Counted from the stretch's first letter, positions 12,998 through 25,611 are shown. The stretch: DNA of 64,000 nucleotides from Glandiceps talaboti (GCF_964340395.1 NC_135562.1:22220218-22284217), one strand, 5' to 3'. The notes: generated from the letters alone by a model not told the origin. A program made the numbers and translations.

Positions 12998-14185
12998 ATT
13001 GCATTGACCCGTCCCGTTTGAGGGAACTAGACACATCAAGATAACTGTGGTCTTCACAACATTATTTTGCATAAATTTCACCAGTGGGATCTGAAGTGGG
13101 GTTTCAAAGATATCGGCACTGCGGGAAATCAAAACACTTCTCTGTGCCATATCAAAGCGTCATGGATACTGTTTCAACTTCCATATTTTGACTGTCGCAC
13201 TACGACAGTGATGAACACGTTTAGCGGCTTTCACAGTCATTCATGTTTCAATATCACTTAAAAACATCTACAAATCTGTTGGAATTACTAAACTATTGCT
13301 GAATAATTATTTCAGGCGATCGAACTTTTTGGTTTTCACGTTAAACAGGAGTTCTTGAAATCAAAAGACTTTTTACGATGTGTTTTGTCGTCCCGACTAT
13401 CCCGATGATACTTGGACGCACACGTCAACCAATTTCTTCCGATTTGGATGATACACGTAAACCGACTGCCAAAGCAAGGGATTACACTGTACATGTAATA
13501 TTGCAGACATTGTTTTTTTTCTTGTACCTGCAACTCTAGCTTTGAGGATTACCTTATGCCAAATTCTAGACGGGTAGGCTGTTTAGACACGATGAGGGTC
13601 CAACTTACGCAAATATAAACAACACACTACATTCTATACGTATACTACGTACGTAACGGCATGTGACATTGTCAACGAAAATTACCAAAGGTGCCATGGT
13701 ACAAGCCGATCGATCGTTCAATCGTAGTGGCAACACATAGGACATTCAAGACGTAACAGATACTCACTACATGCAGGACACACTTCAAGTTCAGTTACAG
13801 TCACTAATACCAAGCTAATAGGTAATACGTAGGCTAAAACCATCGATGGTTCAGCAAGAATTATGAGACACTCCCGACAGTTTAAAACTAAGACCAAAAC
13901 CAGAACTTCAAAATCAACATGTACAATGTACAAATCAAGAACAGTTTTTTGTAACACAGACTCTTCATCTGTCAAAGTTGGCGGAGGAAATACATGGTAG
14001 TTGAAAAAGTATGCAATGACGCTTTGTTATGGTACAGAGAAGTGTTTTGATTTCCCGCAGTGCCGATATCTTAGAAACCCTACTTACAGATCCATATCCC
14101 ACTGGTGAAATTTACGTAAAATAATGTTGTGAAGACCACAGTTATCACAATGTACCTAGTTCCTTCAAACGGGTCAACGCAATAA
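12998..14185 (+). mobile_element. nested inverted-repeat element in transposon 1 (about 1.2 kb)
   Basis: The arms at about 12998-13186 and 13993-14185 are inverted copies of each other over roughly 190 bases, with a few substitutions and indels (for example AACTGTGGTCTTCACAACAT on the left and its complement on the right). The middle differs. This is the structure of a foldback or TIR element. I could not identify its terminal duplication or family. Confidence 0.7.
13718..13975 (-). CDS. hypothetical ORF with two CxxC pairs, inside the nested element
   Basis: An 85-residue frame starting MTDEESV with a hydrophobic middle and ending ECPMCCHYD. A CPAC...CPMC pair near the C-terminus could be a zinc ribbon. 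It lies between the arms of the nested inverted-repeat element. Chance is a real possibility; no family is recognised. Confidence 0.2.
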   Translation of the reverse strand: MTDEESVLQKTVLDLYIVHVDFEVLVLVLVLNCRECLIILAEPSMVLAYVLPISLVLVTVTELEVCPACSEYLLRLECPMCCHYD

Positions 14186-14293
14186 GTCACCTTGAACAAA
14201 AAAGGATATATTTACAATATATCCTGGTTACAGTTCAAAAAAGGAATTGTACATGCAGTGTTGGAAAAATTAAATTAACTCCGATACAAAGTT

Positions 14294-14584
14294 TCACTCC
14301 GACTTAAAAAAATTAGCTTTGATGAATTTTGCCGTATTCCTAACCTGTTTTGTCATCAAGTACTTCAGTTTCACATTGTCAGACAGTGCGATGTACTCAG
14401 TGTTATTTTCTGTGCTAATATAAATGGTACGTATGTCATCATAAAGACTACAATATAGAATATAGTGAATCTCATTTTCTATAGCATTTTGGTTACAAAA
14501 TACACAAAGTCTATCAACCACTGGTTCATTTCTGTATCTCCCAGTTTCTAAACGTCTATATGTCAATGGTATGCGGCGAACTCA
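14294..14584 (-). pseudogene. non-LTR retrotransposon C-terminal fragment
   Basis: Reads RRIPLTYRRLETGRYRNEP, VVDRLCVFCNQNAIENEIHY, then ILYCSLYDDIR. The RLETGRY, CxFC and E-x-H-x-C pattern is the zinc-finger tail seen after reverse transcriptases in many invertebrate LINE-like elements. Only the tail is present, with a stop just upstream. A relic carried in transposon 1. Confidence 0.6.
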
Positions 14585-14967
14585 AACTTCAATGATGATG
14601 AAATCACCAGGCTCTTCCAGTCAGTAATCATCCTCCCGGTGCTGTGTGTACCATGTGGTATGCAGTGAGAACTTGACACAAACAGTGTGGGCATTCGTGT
14701 GGACGTCCTTTCACATGTGGTTTCGACGCTGTTGCTTCCCATCCTACCTAGCGAGTACATTGTATAAAAGTGAAGAATTCGATGGTGAACAGTTAGATTA
14801 CAAAGCAAAAAGTTCTAATTAAAGTACAACATAAATCCGTCTGTAAGGTTTACTGTATGCTGTGAAAACACAACGTACGTAGATTGCCGTTTCACCGTGA
14901 TAACTACTTCCCTTTTTTCACGATCAACCCGTAAATGTTTACAATCGTCACAAATAAATTCGTAGCT

Positions 14968-15058
14968 AACAATCAATCAATCAATCAGTCAGTCAGTCAG
15001 TCAGTCAGTCAGGCAGTCAGTCAGTCAGGCAGTCAATCAATCAACCAATAAGTCAGTT
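14968..15058 (+). repeat. (AATC)n/(AGTC)n microsatellite in transposon 1
   Basis: Tandem AATC units passing into AGTC units, with a few AGGC variants, seen directly. Other simple runs in this element are AAT/AAC at about 12285-12360 and AGT/TTG at about 12877-12932. Confidence 0.9.
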
Positions 15059-15133
15059 AGTTGAAATCCCATGAATGTTGCTTACCTTCAAATGCATTTG
15101 CTCCTTGTTCAAATCCTATAGAACGATATCCAT

Positions 15134-15280
15134 ACTCGCGTTTACTCGAAACTCGCGTGTGTGTACACGTAATGTCAACACGCGAGTCAACACGCGAGTC
15201 AACATTTTCGCTCGCGATTTCACTGATAGACTCCCCCCGATTTCCTCGGGATTTACTCGCGAGTTAATCGCGATATACCG
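15134..15280 (-). repeat. right subterminal CGCGAG repeats of transposon 1
   Basis: Mirror cluster of the left side: ACTCGCGTTTACTCG, two tandem CACGCGAGTCAA copies, GCTCGCGATT and ACTCGCGAGTTAATCGCG. Confidence 0.75.
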
Positions 15281-15303
15281 GAACTATTTTTCTTCCAGTA
15301 GTG
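15281..15303 (-). repeat. right terminal inverted repeat of transposon 1
   Basis: Twenty-three bases ending CTTCCAGTAGTG, exact inverse of 10114-10136. Followed by the duplicated TA at 15304-15305. Confidence 0.93.
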
Positions 15304-18300
15304 TAATGATAGGGTTGGTATATTGAGTTATATCCTAAATGACACAATGGGAGTATAATGATAGGGTTGGTGTATTGGGTTATACCCTAAATGACACAAT
15401 GGGAGTATAATGATAGGGTTGGTGTATTGAGTTATACCCTAAATGACACAGTGGGAGTATAATGATAGGGTTGGTGTATTGAGTTATACCCTAAATGACA
15501 CAGTGGGAGTATAATGATAGGGTTGGTGTATTGAGTTATATCCTAAATGACACAATGGGAGTATAATGATAGGGTTGGTGTATTGGGTTATACCCTAAAT
15601 GACACAGTGTGAGTATAATGATAGGGTTGGTGTATTGAGTTATACCCTAAATGACACAATGGGAGTATAATGATAGGGTTGGTGTATTGGGTTATATCCT
15701 AAATGACACAATGGGTGTATAATGATAGGGTTGGTATATTGGGTTATACCCTAAATGACACAGTGGGAGTATAATGATAGGGTTGGTGTATTGAGTTATA
15801 CCCTAAATGACACAATGGGAGTATAATGATAGGGTTGGTGTATTGGGTTATACCCTAAATGACACAATGGGAGTATAATGATAGGGTTGGTGTATTGGGT
15901 TATACCCTAAATGACACAATGGGAGTATAATGATAGGGTTGGTATATTGGGTTATACCCTAAATGACACAGTGTGAGTATAATGATAGGGTTGGTGTATT
16001 GAGTTATACCCTAAATGACACAATGGGAGTATAATGATAGGGTTGGTGTATTGGGTTATACCCTAAATGACACAATGGGAGTATAATGATAGGGTTGGTA
16101 TATTGGGTTATACCCTAAATGACACAGTGGGAGTATAATGATAGGGTTGGTGTATTGAGTTATACCCTAAATGACACAATGGGAGTATAATGATAGGGTT
16201 GGTGTATTGGGTTATACCCTAAATGACACAATGGGAGTATAATGATAGGGTTGGTGTATTGGGTTATACCCTAAATGACACAATGGGAGTATAATGATAG
16301 GGTTGGTGTATTGGGTTATACCCTAAATGACACAATGGGAGTATAATGATAGGGTTGGTGTATTGGGTTATATCCTAAATGACACAATGGGAGTATAATG
16401 ATAGGGTTGGTGTATTGGGTTATACCCTAAATGACACAGTGGGAGTATAATGATAGGGTTGGTGTATTGAGTTATACCCTAAATGACACAATGGGAGTAT
16501 AATGATAGGGTTGGTGTATTGGGTTATACCCTAAATGACACAATGGGAGTATAATGATAGGGTTGGTGTATTGGGTTATACCCTAAATGACACAATGGGA
16601 GTATAATGATAGGGTTGGTGTATTGAGTTATACCTTAAATGACACAATGGGTGTATAATGATAGGGTTGGTGTATTGGGTTATACCTTAAATGACACAAT
16701 GGGAGTATAATGATAGGGTTGGTGTATTGAGTTATATCCTAAATGACACAATGGGAGTATAATGATAGGGTTGGTGTATTGAGTTATACCCTAAATGACA
16801 CAATGGGAGTATAATGATAGGGTTGGTGTATTGAGTTATACCCTAAATGACACAATGGGTGTATAATGATAGGGTTGGTGTATTGGGTTATACCCTAAAT
16901 GACACAGTGGGAGTATAATGATAGGGTTGGTGTATTGGGTTATACCCTAAATGACACAGTGGGAGTATAATGATAGGGTTGGTATATTGAGTTATATCCT
17001 AAATGACACAATGGGAGTATAATGATAGGGTTGGTGTATTGGGTTATACCCTAAATGACACAATGGGAGTATAATGATAGGGTTGGTGTATTGAGTTATA
17101 CCCTAAATGACACAGTGGGAGTATAATGATAGGGTTGGTGTATTGGGTTATACCCTAAATGACACAATGGGAGTATAATGATAGGGTTGGTGTATTGGGT
17201 TATACCCTAAATGACACAATGGGAGTATAATGATAGGGTTGGTGTATTGGGTTATACCCTAAATGACACAATGGGAGTATAATGATAGGGTTGGTGTATT
17301 GGGTTATACCCTAAATGACACAATGGGAGTATAATGATAGGGTTGGTGTATTGGGTTATACCCTAAATGACACAATGGGAGTATAATGATAGGGTTGGTG
17401 TATTGGGTTATATCCTAAATGACACAATGGGAGTATAATGATAGGGTTGGTGTATTGGGTTATACCCTAAATGACACAGTGGGAGTATAATGATAGGGTT
17501 GGTGTATTGAGTTATACCCTAAATGACACAATGGGTGTATAATGATAGGGTTGGTGTATTGGGTTATACCCTAAATGACACAATGGGTGTATAATGATAG
17601 GGTTGGTGTATTGAGTTATACCCTAAATGACACAGTGGGAGTATAATGATAGGGTTGGTGTATTGAGTTATACCCTAAATGACACAATGGGAGTATAATG
17701 ATAGGGTTGGTGTATTGAGTTATACCCTAAATGACACAGTGGGAGTATAATGATAGGGTTGGTGTATTGAGTTATACCCTAAATGACACAATGGGAGTAT
17801 AATGATAGGGTTGGTGTATTGAGTTATACCCTAAATGACACAGTGGGAGTATAATGATAGGGTTGGTGTATTGAGTTATACCTTAAATGACACAGTGGGA
17901 GTATAATGATAGGGTTGGTGTATTGAGTTATACCCTAAATGACACAGTGGGAGTATAATGATAGGGTTGGTGTATTGGGTTATACCCTAAATGACACAAT
18001 GGGAGTATAATGATAGGGTTGGTGTATTGAGTTATACCCTAAATGACACAATGGGAGTATAATGATAGGGTTGGTGTATTGGGTTATACCTTAAATGACA
18101 CAATGGGAGTATAATGATAGGGTTGGTGTATTGGGTTATACCCTAAATGACACAATGGGTGTATAATGATAGGGTTGGTGTATTGAGTTATACCCTAAAT
18201 GACACAATGGGAGTATAATGATAGGGTTGGTGTATTGGGTTATACCCTAAATGACACAATGGGAGTATAATGATAGGGTTGGTGTATTGAGTTATACCCT

Positions 18301-20399
18301 AAATGACACAGTGGGAGTATAATGATAGGGTTGGTGTATTGAGTTATACCCTAAATGACACAATGGGAGTATAATGATAGGGTTGGTGTATTGAGTTATA
18401 CCCTAAATGACACAATGGGAGTATAATGATAGGGTTGGTGTATTGAGTTATACCCTAAATGACACAATGGGAGTATAATGATAGGGTTGGTGTATTGAGT
18501 TATACCCTAAATGACACAGTGGGAGTATAATGATAGGGTTGGTGTATTGGGTTATACCCTAAATGACACAATGGGAGTATAATGATAGGGTTGGTGTATT
18601 GAGTTATACCCTAAATGACACAGTGGGAGTATAATGATAGGGTTGGTGTATTGAGTTATACCCTAAATGACACAGTGGGAGTATAATGATAGGGTTGGTG
18701 TATTGGGTTATATCCTAAATGACACAGTGGGAGTATAATGATAGGGTTGGTGTATTGAGTTATACCCTAAATGACACAATGGGAGTATAATGATAGGGTT
18801 GGTGTATTGAGTTATACCCTAAATGACACAATGGGAGTATAATGATAGGGTTGGTGTATTGAGTTATACCTTAAATGACACAATGGGAGTATAATGATAG
18901 GGTTGGTGTATTGGGTTATACCCTAAATGACACAATGGGAGTAAAATGATAGGGTTGGTGTATTGAGTTATACCCTAAATGACACAATGGGAGTATAATG
19001 ATAGGGTTGGTGTATTGAGTTATACCTTAAATGACACAGTGGGAGTATAATGATAGGGTTGGTGTATTGGGTTATACCCTAAATGATACAATGGGAGTAT
19101 AATGATAGGGTTGGTGTATTGGTGTATACCCTAAATGACACAATGGGAGTATAATGATAGGGTTGGTGTATTGAGTTATACCCTAAATGACACAATGGGA
19201 GTATAATGATAGGGTTGGTGTATTGGTGTATACCCTAAATGACACAATGGGAGTATAATGATAGGGTTGGTGTATTGAGTTATACCCTAAATGACACAAT
19301 GGGAGTATAATGATAGGGTTGGTGTATTGAGTTATACCTTAAATGACACAATGGGAGTATAATGATAGGGTTGGTGTATTGGGTTATACCCTAAATGACA
19401 CAGTGGGAGTATAATGATAGGGTTGGTATATTGAGTTATACCCTAAATGACACAATGGGTGTATAATGATAGGGTTGGTGTATTGAGTTATACCTTAAAT
19501 GACACAATGGGAGTATAATGATAGGGTTGGTGTATTGGGTTATACCCTAAATGACACAATGAGAGTATAATGATAGGGTTGGTGTATTGGGTTATACCCT
19601 AAATGACACAATGGGTGTATAATGATAGGGTTGGTGTATTGGGTTATACCCTAAATGACACAATGGGAGTATAATGATAGGGTTGGTGTATTGAGTTATA
19701 CCCTAAATGACACAATGGGTGTATAATGATAGGGTTGGTGTATTGAGTTATACCCTAAATGACACAATGGGTGTATAATGATAGGGTTGGTGTATTGGGT
19801 TATACCCTAAATGACACAATGGGAGTATAATGATAGGGTTGGTGTATTGAGTTATACCCTAAATGACACAATGGGAGTATAATGATAGGGTTGGTGTATT
19901 GAGTTATACCCTAAATGACACAGTGGGAGTATAATGATAGGGTTGGTGTATTGGGTTATACCCTAAATGACACAGTGGGAGTATAATGATAGGGTTGGTG
20001 TATTGAGTTATACCCTAAATGACACAATGGGTGTATAATGATAGGGTTGGTGTATTGAGTTATACCTTAAATGACACAATGGGAGTATAATGATAGGGTT
20101 GGTGTATTGGGTTATACCCTAAATGACACAATGGGAGTATAATGATAGGGTTGGTATATTGGGTTATACCCTAAATGACACAGTGGGAGTATAATGATAG
20201 GGTTGGTGTATTGAGTTATACCCTAAATGACACAGTGGGAGTATAATGATAGGGTTGGTGTATTGGGTTATACCCTAAATGACACAGTGGGAGTATAATG
20301 ATAGGGTTGGTGTATTGAGTTATACCTTAAATGACACAATGGGTGTATAATGATAGGGTTGGTGTATTGAGTTATACCCTAAATGACACAATGGGAGTA
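15304..20399 (+). repeat. 52-bp minisatellite, right block (about 98 copies), RGS22 intron 7
   Basis: Continuation of the array that was split by transposon 1, with the same 52-bp unit and the same variant positions. It ends at GGGAGTACAGTATAATGATC, about 20 bases from the donor of RGS22 exon 7; the donor-flanking bases AGTATAATGATC are themselves part of a unit. Confidence 0.97.
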
Positions 20400-20419
20400 C
20401 AGTATAATGATCCACTTAC

Positions 20420-20581
20420 CAATATAGTAGAATGGGTTCAACCATCTTGTACTGTGCCCTTATCAATAAATCTATAGTCCAATTTGAATTGTCACCTAAA
20501 CCAAGATTTAGGACCACTTCTCTTGGTAACTCACATATACTGCCAGCATGAATGTACTTCTCTCTCATCTGACCAAGATAT
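20420..20581 (-). CDS. RGS22: RGS22 coding exon 7 (rest of first RGS domain)
   Basis: 162 bases between the acceptor TTTCAAAG and the donor TG|GTAAGT, phase 2 in and 2 out. Encodes YLGQMREKYIHAGSICELP and ends EPILLYW, equal in spacing to HLEKMKKCYL through KPLLLYW of human RGS22. The split Trp codon is completed by exon 8. The 52-bp minisatellite of intron 7 begins about 20 bases past the donor. Confidence 0.93.
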
Positions 20582-20633
20582 CTTTGAAATGAAAACAAAT
20601 GAAAAATGTGTTTTCAGTGTATTTCAAGGGGTC

Positions 20634-20708
<75 letters not shown>

Positions 20709-20729
20709 ACACACACACGTACACACACA
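20634..20729 (+). repeat. (AC)n microsatellite, RGS22 intron 6
   Basis: Long AC dinucleotide run with two GTAC interruptions near its right end. Confidence 0.97.
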
Positions 20730-20885
20730 AATACAATCTGGTTTATGAAGACATACATTAGATTAAAACATACGATAGTGTTGTATTTATATTAATATTT
20801 ATCTAGTATTATTGTTCTTGTTGTTTTTATATGTTTTTGACTATAGATAATGTATTTCTTACATACTTTCATGTCAAATAAAATA

Positions 20886-21141
20886 TACTATACTATACTG
20901 TACTGTACTGTACTGTACTGTACTATACTATACTATACTGTACTGTACTGTACTATACTGTACTGTACTGTACTATACTGTACGTACTGTACTGTACGAT
21001 ATGATACGATACGATACGATACAATACTGAACTGTACTGTACTGTCTGTACTGTACTATACTATACTATACTACATGTATACTATCTATACTGTACTATA
21101 CGATACTATACTATACTATACTATACTATACTATACTATAT
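20886..21141 (+). repeat. pentanucleotide microsatellite (TACTG/TATAC), RGS22 intron 6
   Basis: About 250 bases of TACTG, TATAC and GATAC units arranged in blocks. The only other notable content of this 723-base intron is the AC run. Confidence 0.93.
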
Positions 21142-21304
21142 GAGAAATGTTGCTAAGAAGAAAACCAATCTTACGTTCACATAGCATACTGTCTCAATTA
21201 GCATTGTTTTACTGTATATTAAGTGTAATTTGCCAGCATCAACTTGGAAAACAACAAGAATTAAAAGATAATGGCTAAAAAACACAATTCTACATTCTAC
21301 TTAC

Positions 21305-22470
21305 TGTTGCATGCTATCTTCATCATCTATCTGTCTTGCTCTGTCTACATCAAGCCAGAAATACCAATTTTTTTCTCCAGTGGTACCAGATAAGAATTTT
21401 TTGAAGACTTCCAGACCTTTTTTATTCTCAAGAAGGTAAGTTTTGTGTTTATTACTAGAGAAGTAGGGATCTATATCATCTTCCATATCACTACCAAATA
21501 AGGAATCTTCCTCTTGGTCTTGACTTGTGGTACTTACTTTACTGCTAACATTTGTACTTTGTTTGCATTCATTATGACCTTGTAGTTTGTCTTGTGTATT
21601 CACTAGTTTATCAACGGTAATTTCATCTAACATTTCTATGTTAAGGTCCTGACTCTTGTAAGAACTCTCTTGTAAGATGTCTTTGTTTATTGCTTCATCA
21701 ATTTCTTTTTTATCACCATCGGTTGTTATAGTAATTGCTTGTTTCACCACCATGGCAACTACAACTGATGCAAGCTCATCCAGATTTTCAACTGCGATAG
21801 ATCTTGGAGACTCTCTTCCCCCTTCATCCTTATCAGCTTCAGAACCCCGGCCTTCATCTTCCTCCTCCTCCTCCTCCCCCGCCTTGTCTTCTTTGTTGCC
21901 CTCGGTTTTCTGACCACTTTCATCCTCTTGTTTGTTAGGTTCATAAAAGACTGGAGCAGTATAGGATACTTGGTTCTGTTCTTCAGTCTCTGCTACTACA
22001 CACACATCATCACCTGTAGGTGCTTTCCATATTGTTGCTGGTGGTGTTTTCAGTCTGGGTGGATCATCAAACAACTGACTTGGTGGGATTTCATCTTCTT
22101 CTCTTGGTTGGGAGAAATCTGGAAGTCCATAGTCAACTAGATTTGGTCCATCATAAACATTAGGTGTCCAAATTCCACTGTCAATGGCAGTTGATGGTTT
22201 GTTTGATGCTGCACACCCATCAAGAGATACGACTGATGATCTAAGTCTTGTACTGTCTGTGGTATCGGTCTGTCTAGCTATCTTTGCCATACTAAACCAT
22301 TCATCTGACGTGGTAGTTGGTGTGTTACCCATACATACAAACATGTCCTTCATAATGATTTCAGTTTCATCTATCTGGGGTGGTTCTGGAGTGACTGGTT
22401 TGTCTATGTGGAATGGTTTATAATCAGAATCAATGTGTAGACTAATTGCTTCCTCACCATCTTTAGCAAT
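21305..22470 (-). CDS. RGS22: RGS22 coding exon 6 (long exon, start of RGS domain)
   Basis: 1166 bases between the acceptor GATTCCAG and the donor CA|GTAAGT; phase 0 in, phase 2 out. Residues about 158-545. It opens IAKDGEEAISLHIDSDYKPF, then IIMKDMF and EWFSMAKIA, matching VIMKKFYV and DWFALAKQS of human RGS22. A long, poorly conserved acidic linker follows (Glu/Asp run at about residues 341-374, partly coded by GAG/GAA repeats). The last 49 residues begin the RGS domain: TYLLENKKGLEVFKKFLSGT, GEKNWYFWLDVDRAR. The domain finishes in exon 7. Confidence 0.94.
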
Positions 22471-22599
22471 CTGGAATCAAAGACATTTCTATTAACATAC
22501 AAGACTAAGAAGGAATGTATTTTGATAAACTGCCTGTCATAAAAAAAAGCTTTGTAGCACAACTGAATAGGTTTTTAAAAATGTTTCATCCACATGCTG

Positions 22600-22975
22600 A
22601 TCCATGCTACATGTATGTATAGGTGTTCATTTGCTGAATTTTTTTGAATGTTTATTCACTTGTCTATTAATCCCTGTTGTTATGTTTGCAATATGTGTGA
22701 TAATTTGGCTGTTGCTATGGGGGTGGTCTTGTTGCCAGGCATATTTGTATTCATTTTTTGAATGTTTGTTCACTTGTCTGTTTTATCTTTGTGAAATACA
22801 CTATTGGTTCACTGTTGCTATGGGCATGGTCATGGTGGCTAGATTTATTTGAATACATTTTTTGAATGTTTACTCACTTGCCTACCAGATGATGTTGTTA
22901 CTTTTAGCAAAATATACTGGAATTTTGTTGTTCCTAAGGGTGTGGTCATGGCTATTAGGGCCGATAATGTCAAAA
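22600..22975 (+). repeat. degenerate tandem copies of a dispersed repeat, RGS22 intron 5
   Basis: Three to four diverged copies, roughly 100-115 bases each, marked by GTTGCTATGGG, TGGTC, GGCATATTTG and TTTTTTGAATGTTTA. A related copy lies at about 125-330. Probably a dispersed repeat family; its class is unknown. Confidence 0.6.
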
Positions 22976-23112
22976 TGCTTAGAACAAAATCTGCAGAATA
23001 TTTGACCAACTACCGGTAGTACTTTTTGAGACATAATTGTTTTGCCAAAATTTCACATTGTTACACTTAATTAGCATATTGCTGATGAGATTAATATAAT
23101 CCCACACCCTCA

Positions 23113-23219
23113 ATGGGCTGAGATGGAATATCTCAAACGAGTTGGGAAATCTTTGTGTGTGGCTTGTGTGAGACAAAAATTCCCCAATGAGTACAAGATA
23201 TTCCATCTCTGCCCATTGG
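23113..23219. repeat. long imperfect hairpin (about 107 nt), RGS22 intron 5
   Basis: The left arm begins AATGGGCTGAGATGGAATAT and the right arm is its inverse with one mismatch over the outer 22 bases. The inner sequence keeps pairing with more mismatches, so nearly the whole segment folds back. It could be a small foldback transposon or a pre-miRNA-like hairpin. Confidence 0.75.
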
Positions 23220-23392
23220 TGTGTGTGATTCTTTTTCTCATGTCCCTTTTTTTTCTGGTAGAAAAACAAGTTAAAACTAGGTTATTACTGATTAAAATAA
23301 CAACAACATTGGACGTCTTTACTTTATGTGTATGTTTTATGTAACTCTGCAAAATCACAGCTCCCTTAATTCATATTCATAACAAGTAATAT

Positions 23393-24882
23393 CTAGACAT
23401 CATAATTGAGATTAACACTGTCTTTATTCTCAAAGACTCACAACTAATTCTAGACATCATAATTGAGATTAACACTGTCTTTATTCTCAAAGACTCACAA
23501 CTAATTCTAGACATCATAATTGAGATTAACACTGTCTTTATTCTCAAAGACTCACAACTAATTCTAGACATCATAATTGAGATTAACACTATCTTCATTC
23601 TCAAAGACTCACAACTAATTCTAGACATCATAATTGAGATTAACACTGTCTTTATTCTCAAAGACTCACAACTAATTCTAGACATCATAATTGAGATTAA
23701 CACTGTCTTTATTCTCAAAGACTCACAACTAATTCTAGACATCATAATTGAGATTAACACTGTCTTCATTCTCAAAGACTCACAACTAATTCTAGACATC
23801 ATAATTGAGATTAACACTGTCTTTATTCTCAAAGACTCACAACTAATTCTAGACATCATAATTGAGATTAACACTGTCTTTATTCTCAAAGACTCACAAC
23901 TAATTCTAGACATCATAATTGAGATTAACACTGTTTTTATTCTCAAAGACTCACAACTAATTCTAGACATTGTAATTGAGATTAACGCTGTCTTTATTCT
24001 CAAAGACTCACAACTAATTCTAGACATCATAATTGAGATTAACACTGTCTTTATTCTCAAAGACTCACAACTAATTCTAGACATCATAATTGAGATTAAC
24101 ACTGTCTTTATTCTCAAAGACTCACAACTAATTCTAGACATCGTAATTGAGATTAACACTGTCTTTATTCTCAAAGACTCACAACTAATTCTAGACATCG
24201 TAATTGAGATTAACACTGTCTTTATTCTCAAAGACTCACAACTAATTCTAGACATCATAATTGAGATTAACACTGTCTTTATTCTCAAAGACTCACAACT
24301 AATTCTAGACATCATAATTGAGATTAACACTGTCTTTATTCTCAAAGACTCACAACTAATTCTAGACATCATAATTGAGATTAACACTGTCTTTATTCTC
24401 AAAGACTCACAACTAATTCTAGACATCATAATTGAGATTAACACTGTCTTTATTCTCAAAGACTCACAACTAATTCTAGACATCATAATTGAGATTAACA
24501 CTGTCTTTATTCTCAAAGACTCACAACTAATTCTAGACATCATAATTGAGATTAACACTGTCTTTATTCTCAAAGACTCACAACTAATTCTAGACATCAT
24601 AATTGAGATTAACACTGTCTTTATTCTCAAAGACTCACAACTAATTCTAGACATCATAATTGAGATTAACACTGTCTTTATTCTCAAAGACTCACAACTA
24701 ATTCTAGACATCATAATTGAGATTAACACTGTCTTTATTCTCAAAGACTCACAACTAATTCTAGACATCATAATTGAGATTAACACTGTCTTTATTCTCA
24801 AAGACTCACAACTAATTCTAGACATCATAATTGAGATTAACACTGTCTTTATTCTCATTCTCAAAGACTCACATCTGTATTA
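23393..24882 (+). repeat. 57-bp minisatellite (about 26 copies), RGS22 intron 5
   Basis: Nearly identical tandem units of 57 bp: GACATCATAATTGAGATTAA, CACTGTCTTTATTCTCAAAG, ACTCACAACTAATTCTA. Because 57 is a multiple of 3 and the minus-strand frame lacks stops, a 495-residue repetitive frame results; it is intronic and not a real protein. Divergence between units is very low. Confidence 0.97.
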
Positions 24883-25254
24883 CATACAGTAATAAATATT
24901 GAATTATTAGAAAAATATGATTGTTTCTGAGTTTCTTTTAATGTATATTCTGAAAATTCTATAACGTTACCGGACCTCCAGACAAATGGTTCACTTTCAG
25001 TTATATATTACATATTGCCAGTGTATGAATGTTTACAATTAATTAATAGTACTAACACACACCTAAAATATCAACTTTACATTCCATTTTATGTCATTGA
25101 CTATCGATTATGATTATCACATGGGTGCTCGGAAATTGCAATAAGGCTGATTAGTTTCCTCTTATGGAAAGCACACGATATGTGAAAGAAACTGACTGTA
25201 TCTATTTACACAGAAATGCATCCCACTGTATGTTTTGAGATATTGTCTCCACAG

Positions 25255-25379
25255 ACAGACACACACAGACAGATATACACACACACACAGACAGACAGAC
25301 ACAGACAGATATACACACACAGAGATAGACACACACATATGCATGCATGCCATGCACACACAAACATACACACACACAA

Positions 25380-25410
<31 letters not shown>

Positions 25411-25446
25411 TACACACACACAAACACACACACACACACACACATA
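25255..25446 (+). repeat. CA-rich microsatellite, RGS22 intron 5
   Basis: Mixed ACAC, ACAG and ACAA runs. Open frames in it are simple-repeat artefacts. Confidence 0.93.
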
Positions 25447-25611
25447 CAGAGTCAAAAGCTACATGTACATTGTGTACATACACATAAGCTAAACTTTAAT
25501 GTACTTGTAAGTATATATACCTCACAGAAGGTACAAATTGAAAGAATAAATAATTTAATTTCAATGACCTACATGTATTTAGTTGAAATTAAATTTAAGT
25601 TGGATTCTTAC

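Larger units (their letters stand above)
10114..15303 (+). mobile_element. CACTA-like non-autonomous DNA transposon 1 (5190 bp)
   Basis: Interrupts the 52-bp array. The left end reads CACTACTGGAAGAAAAATAG and continues TTC; the right end is its exact 23-base inverted complement, ending CCAGTAGTG. The unit GAGTATAATGAT is split so that TA is present on both sides, a 2-bp target duplication. The first and last 180 bases carry about six copies each of CGCGAG words, including the palindrome CTCGCGAG, like the subterminal transposase-binding repeats of CACTA (EnSpm/Mirage) elements. No transposase frame is visible. The inside is a patchwork: a small ATG frame, a HIRAN-like fragment, a nested inverted-repeat element and a LINE-tail fragment. 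The superfamily call rests on the ends, not on a transposase. Confidence 0.88.

Noticed and set aside
1501-20399. CRISPR-like array of direct repeats
   Set aside because: The whole unit repeats with no unique spacers, in an intron of an animal gene.
1501-20399. Interstitial telomere array
   Set aside because: Only one CCCTAA per 52-bp unit; not tandem TTAGGG.
23377-24864. 495-residue repetitive frame on the minus strand
   Set aside because: Intronic 57-bp minisatellite; no start context, no splice structure and no domain.
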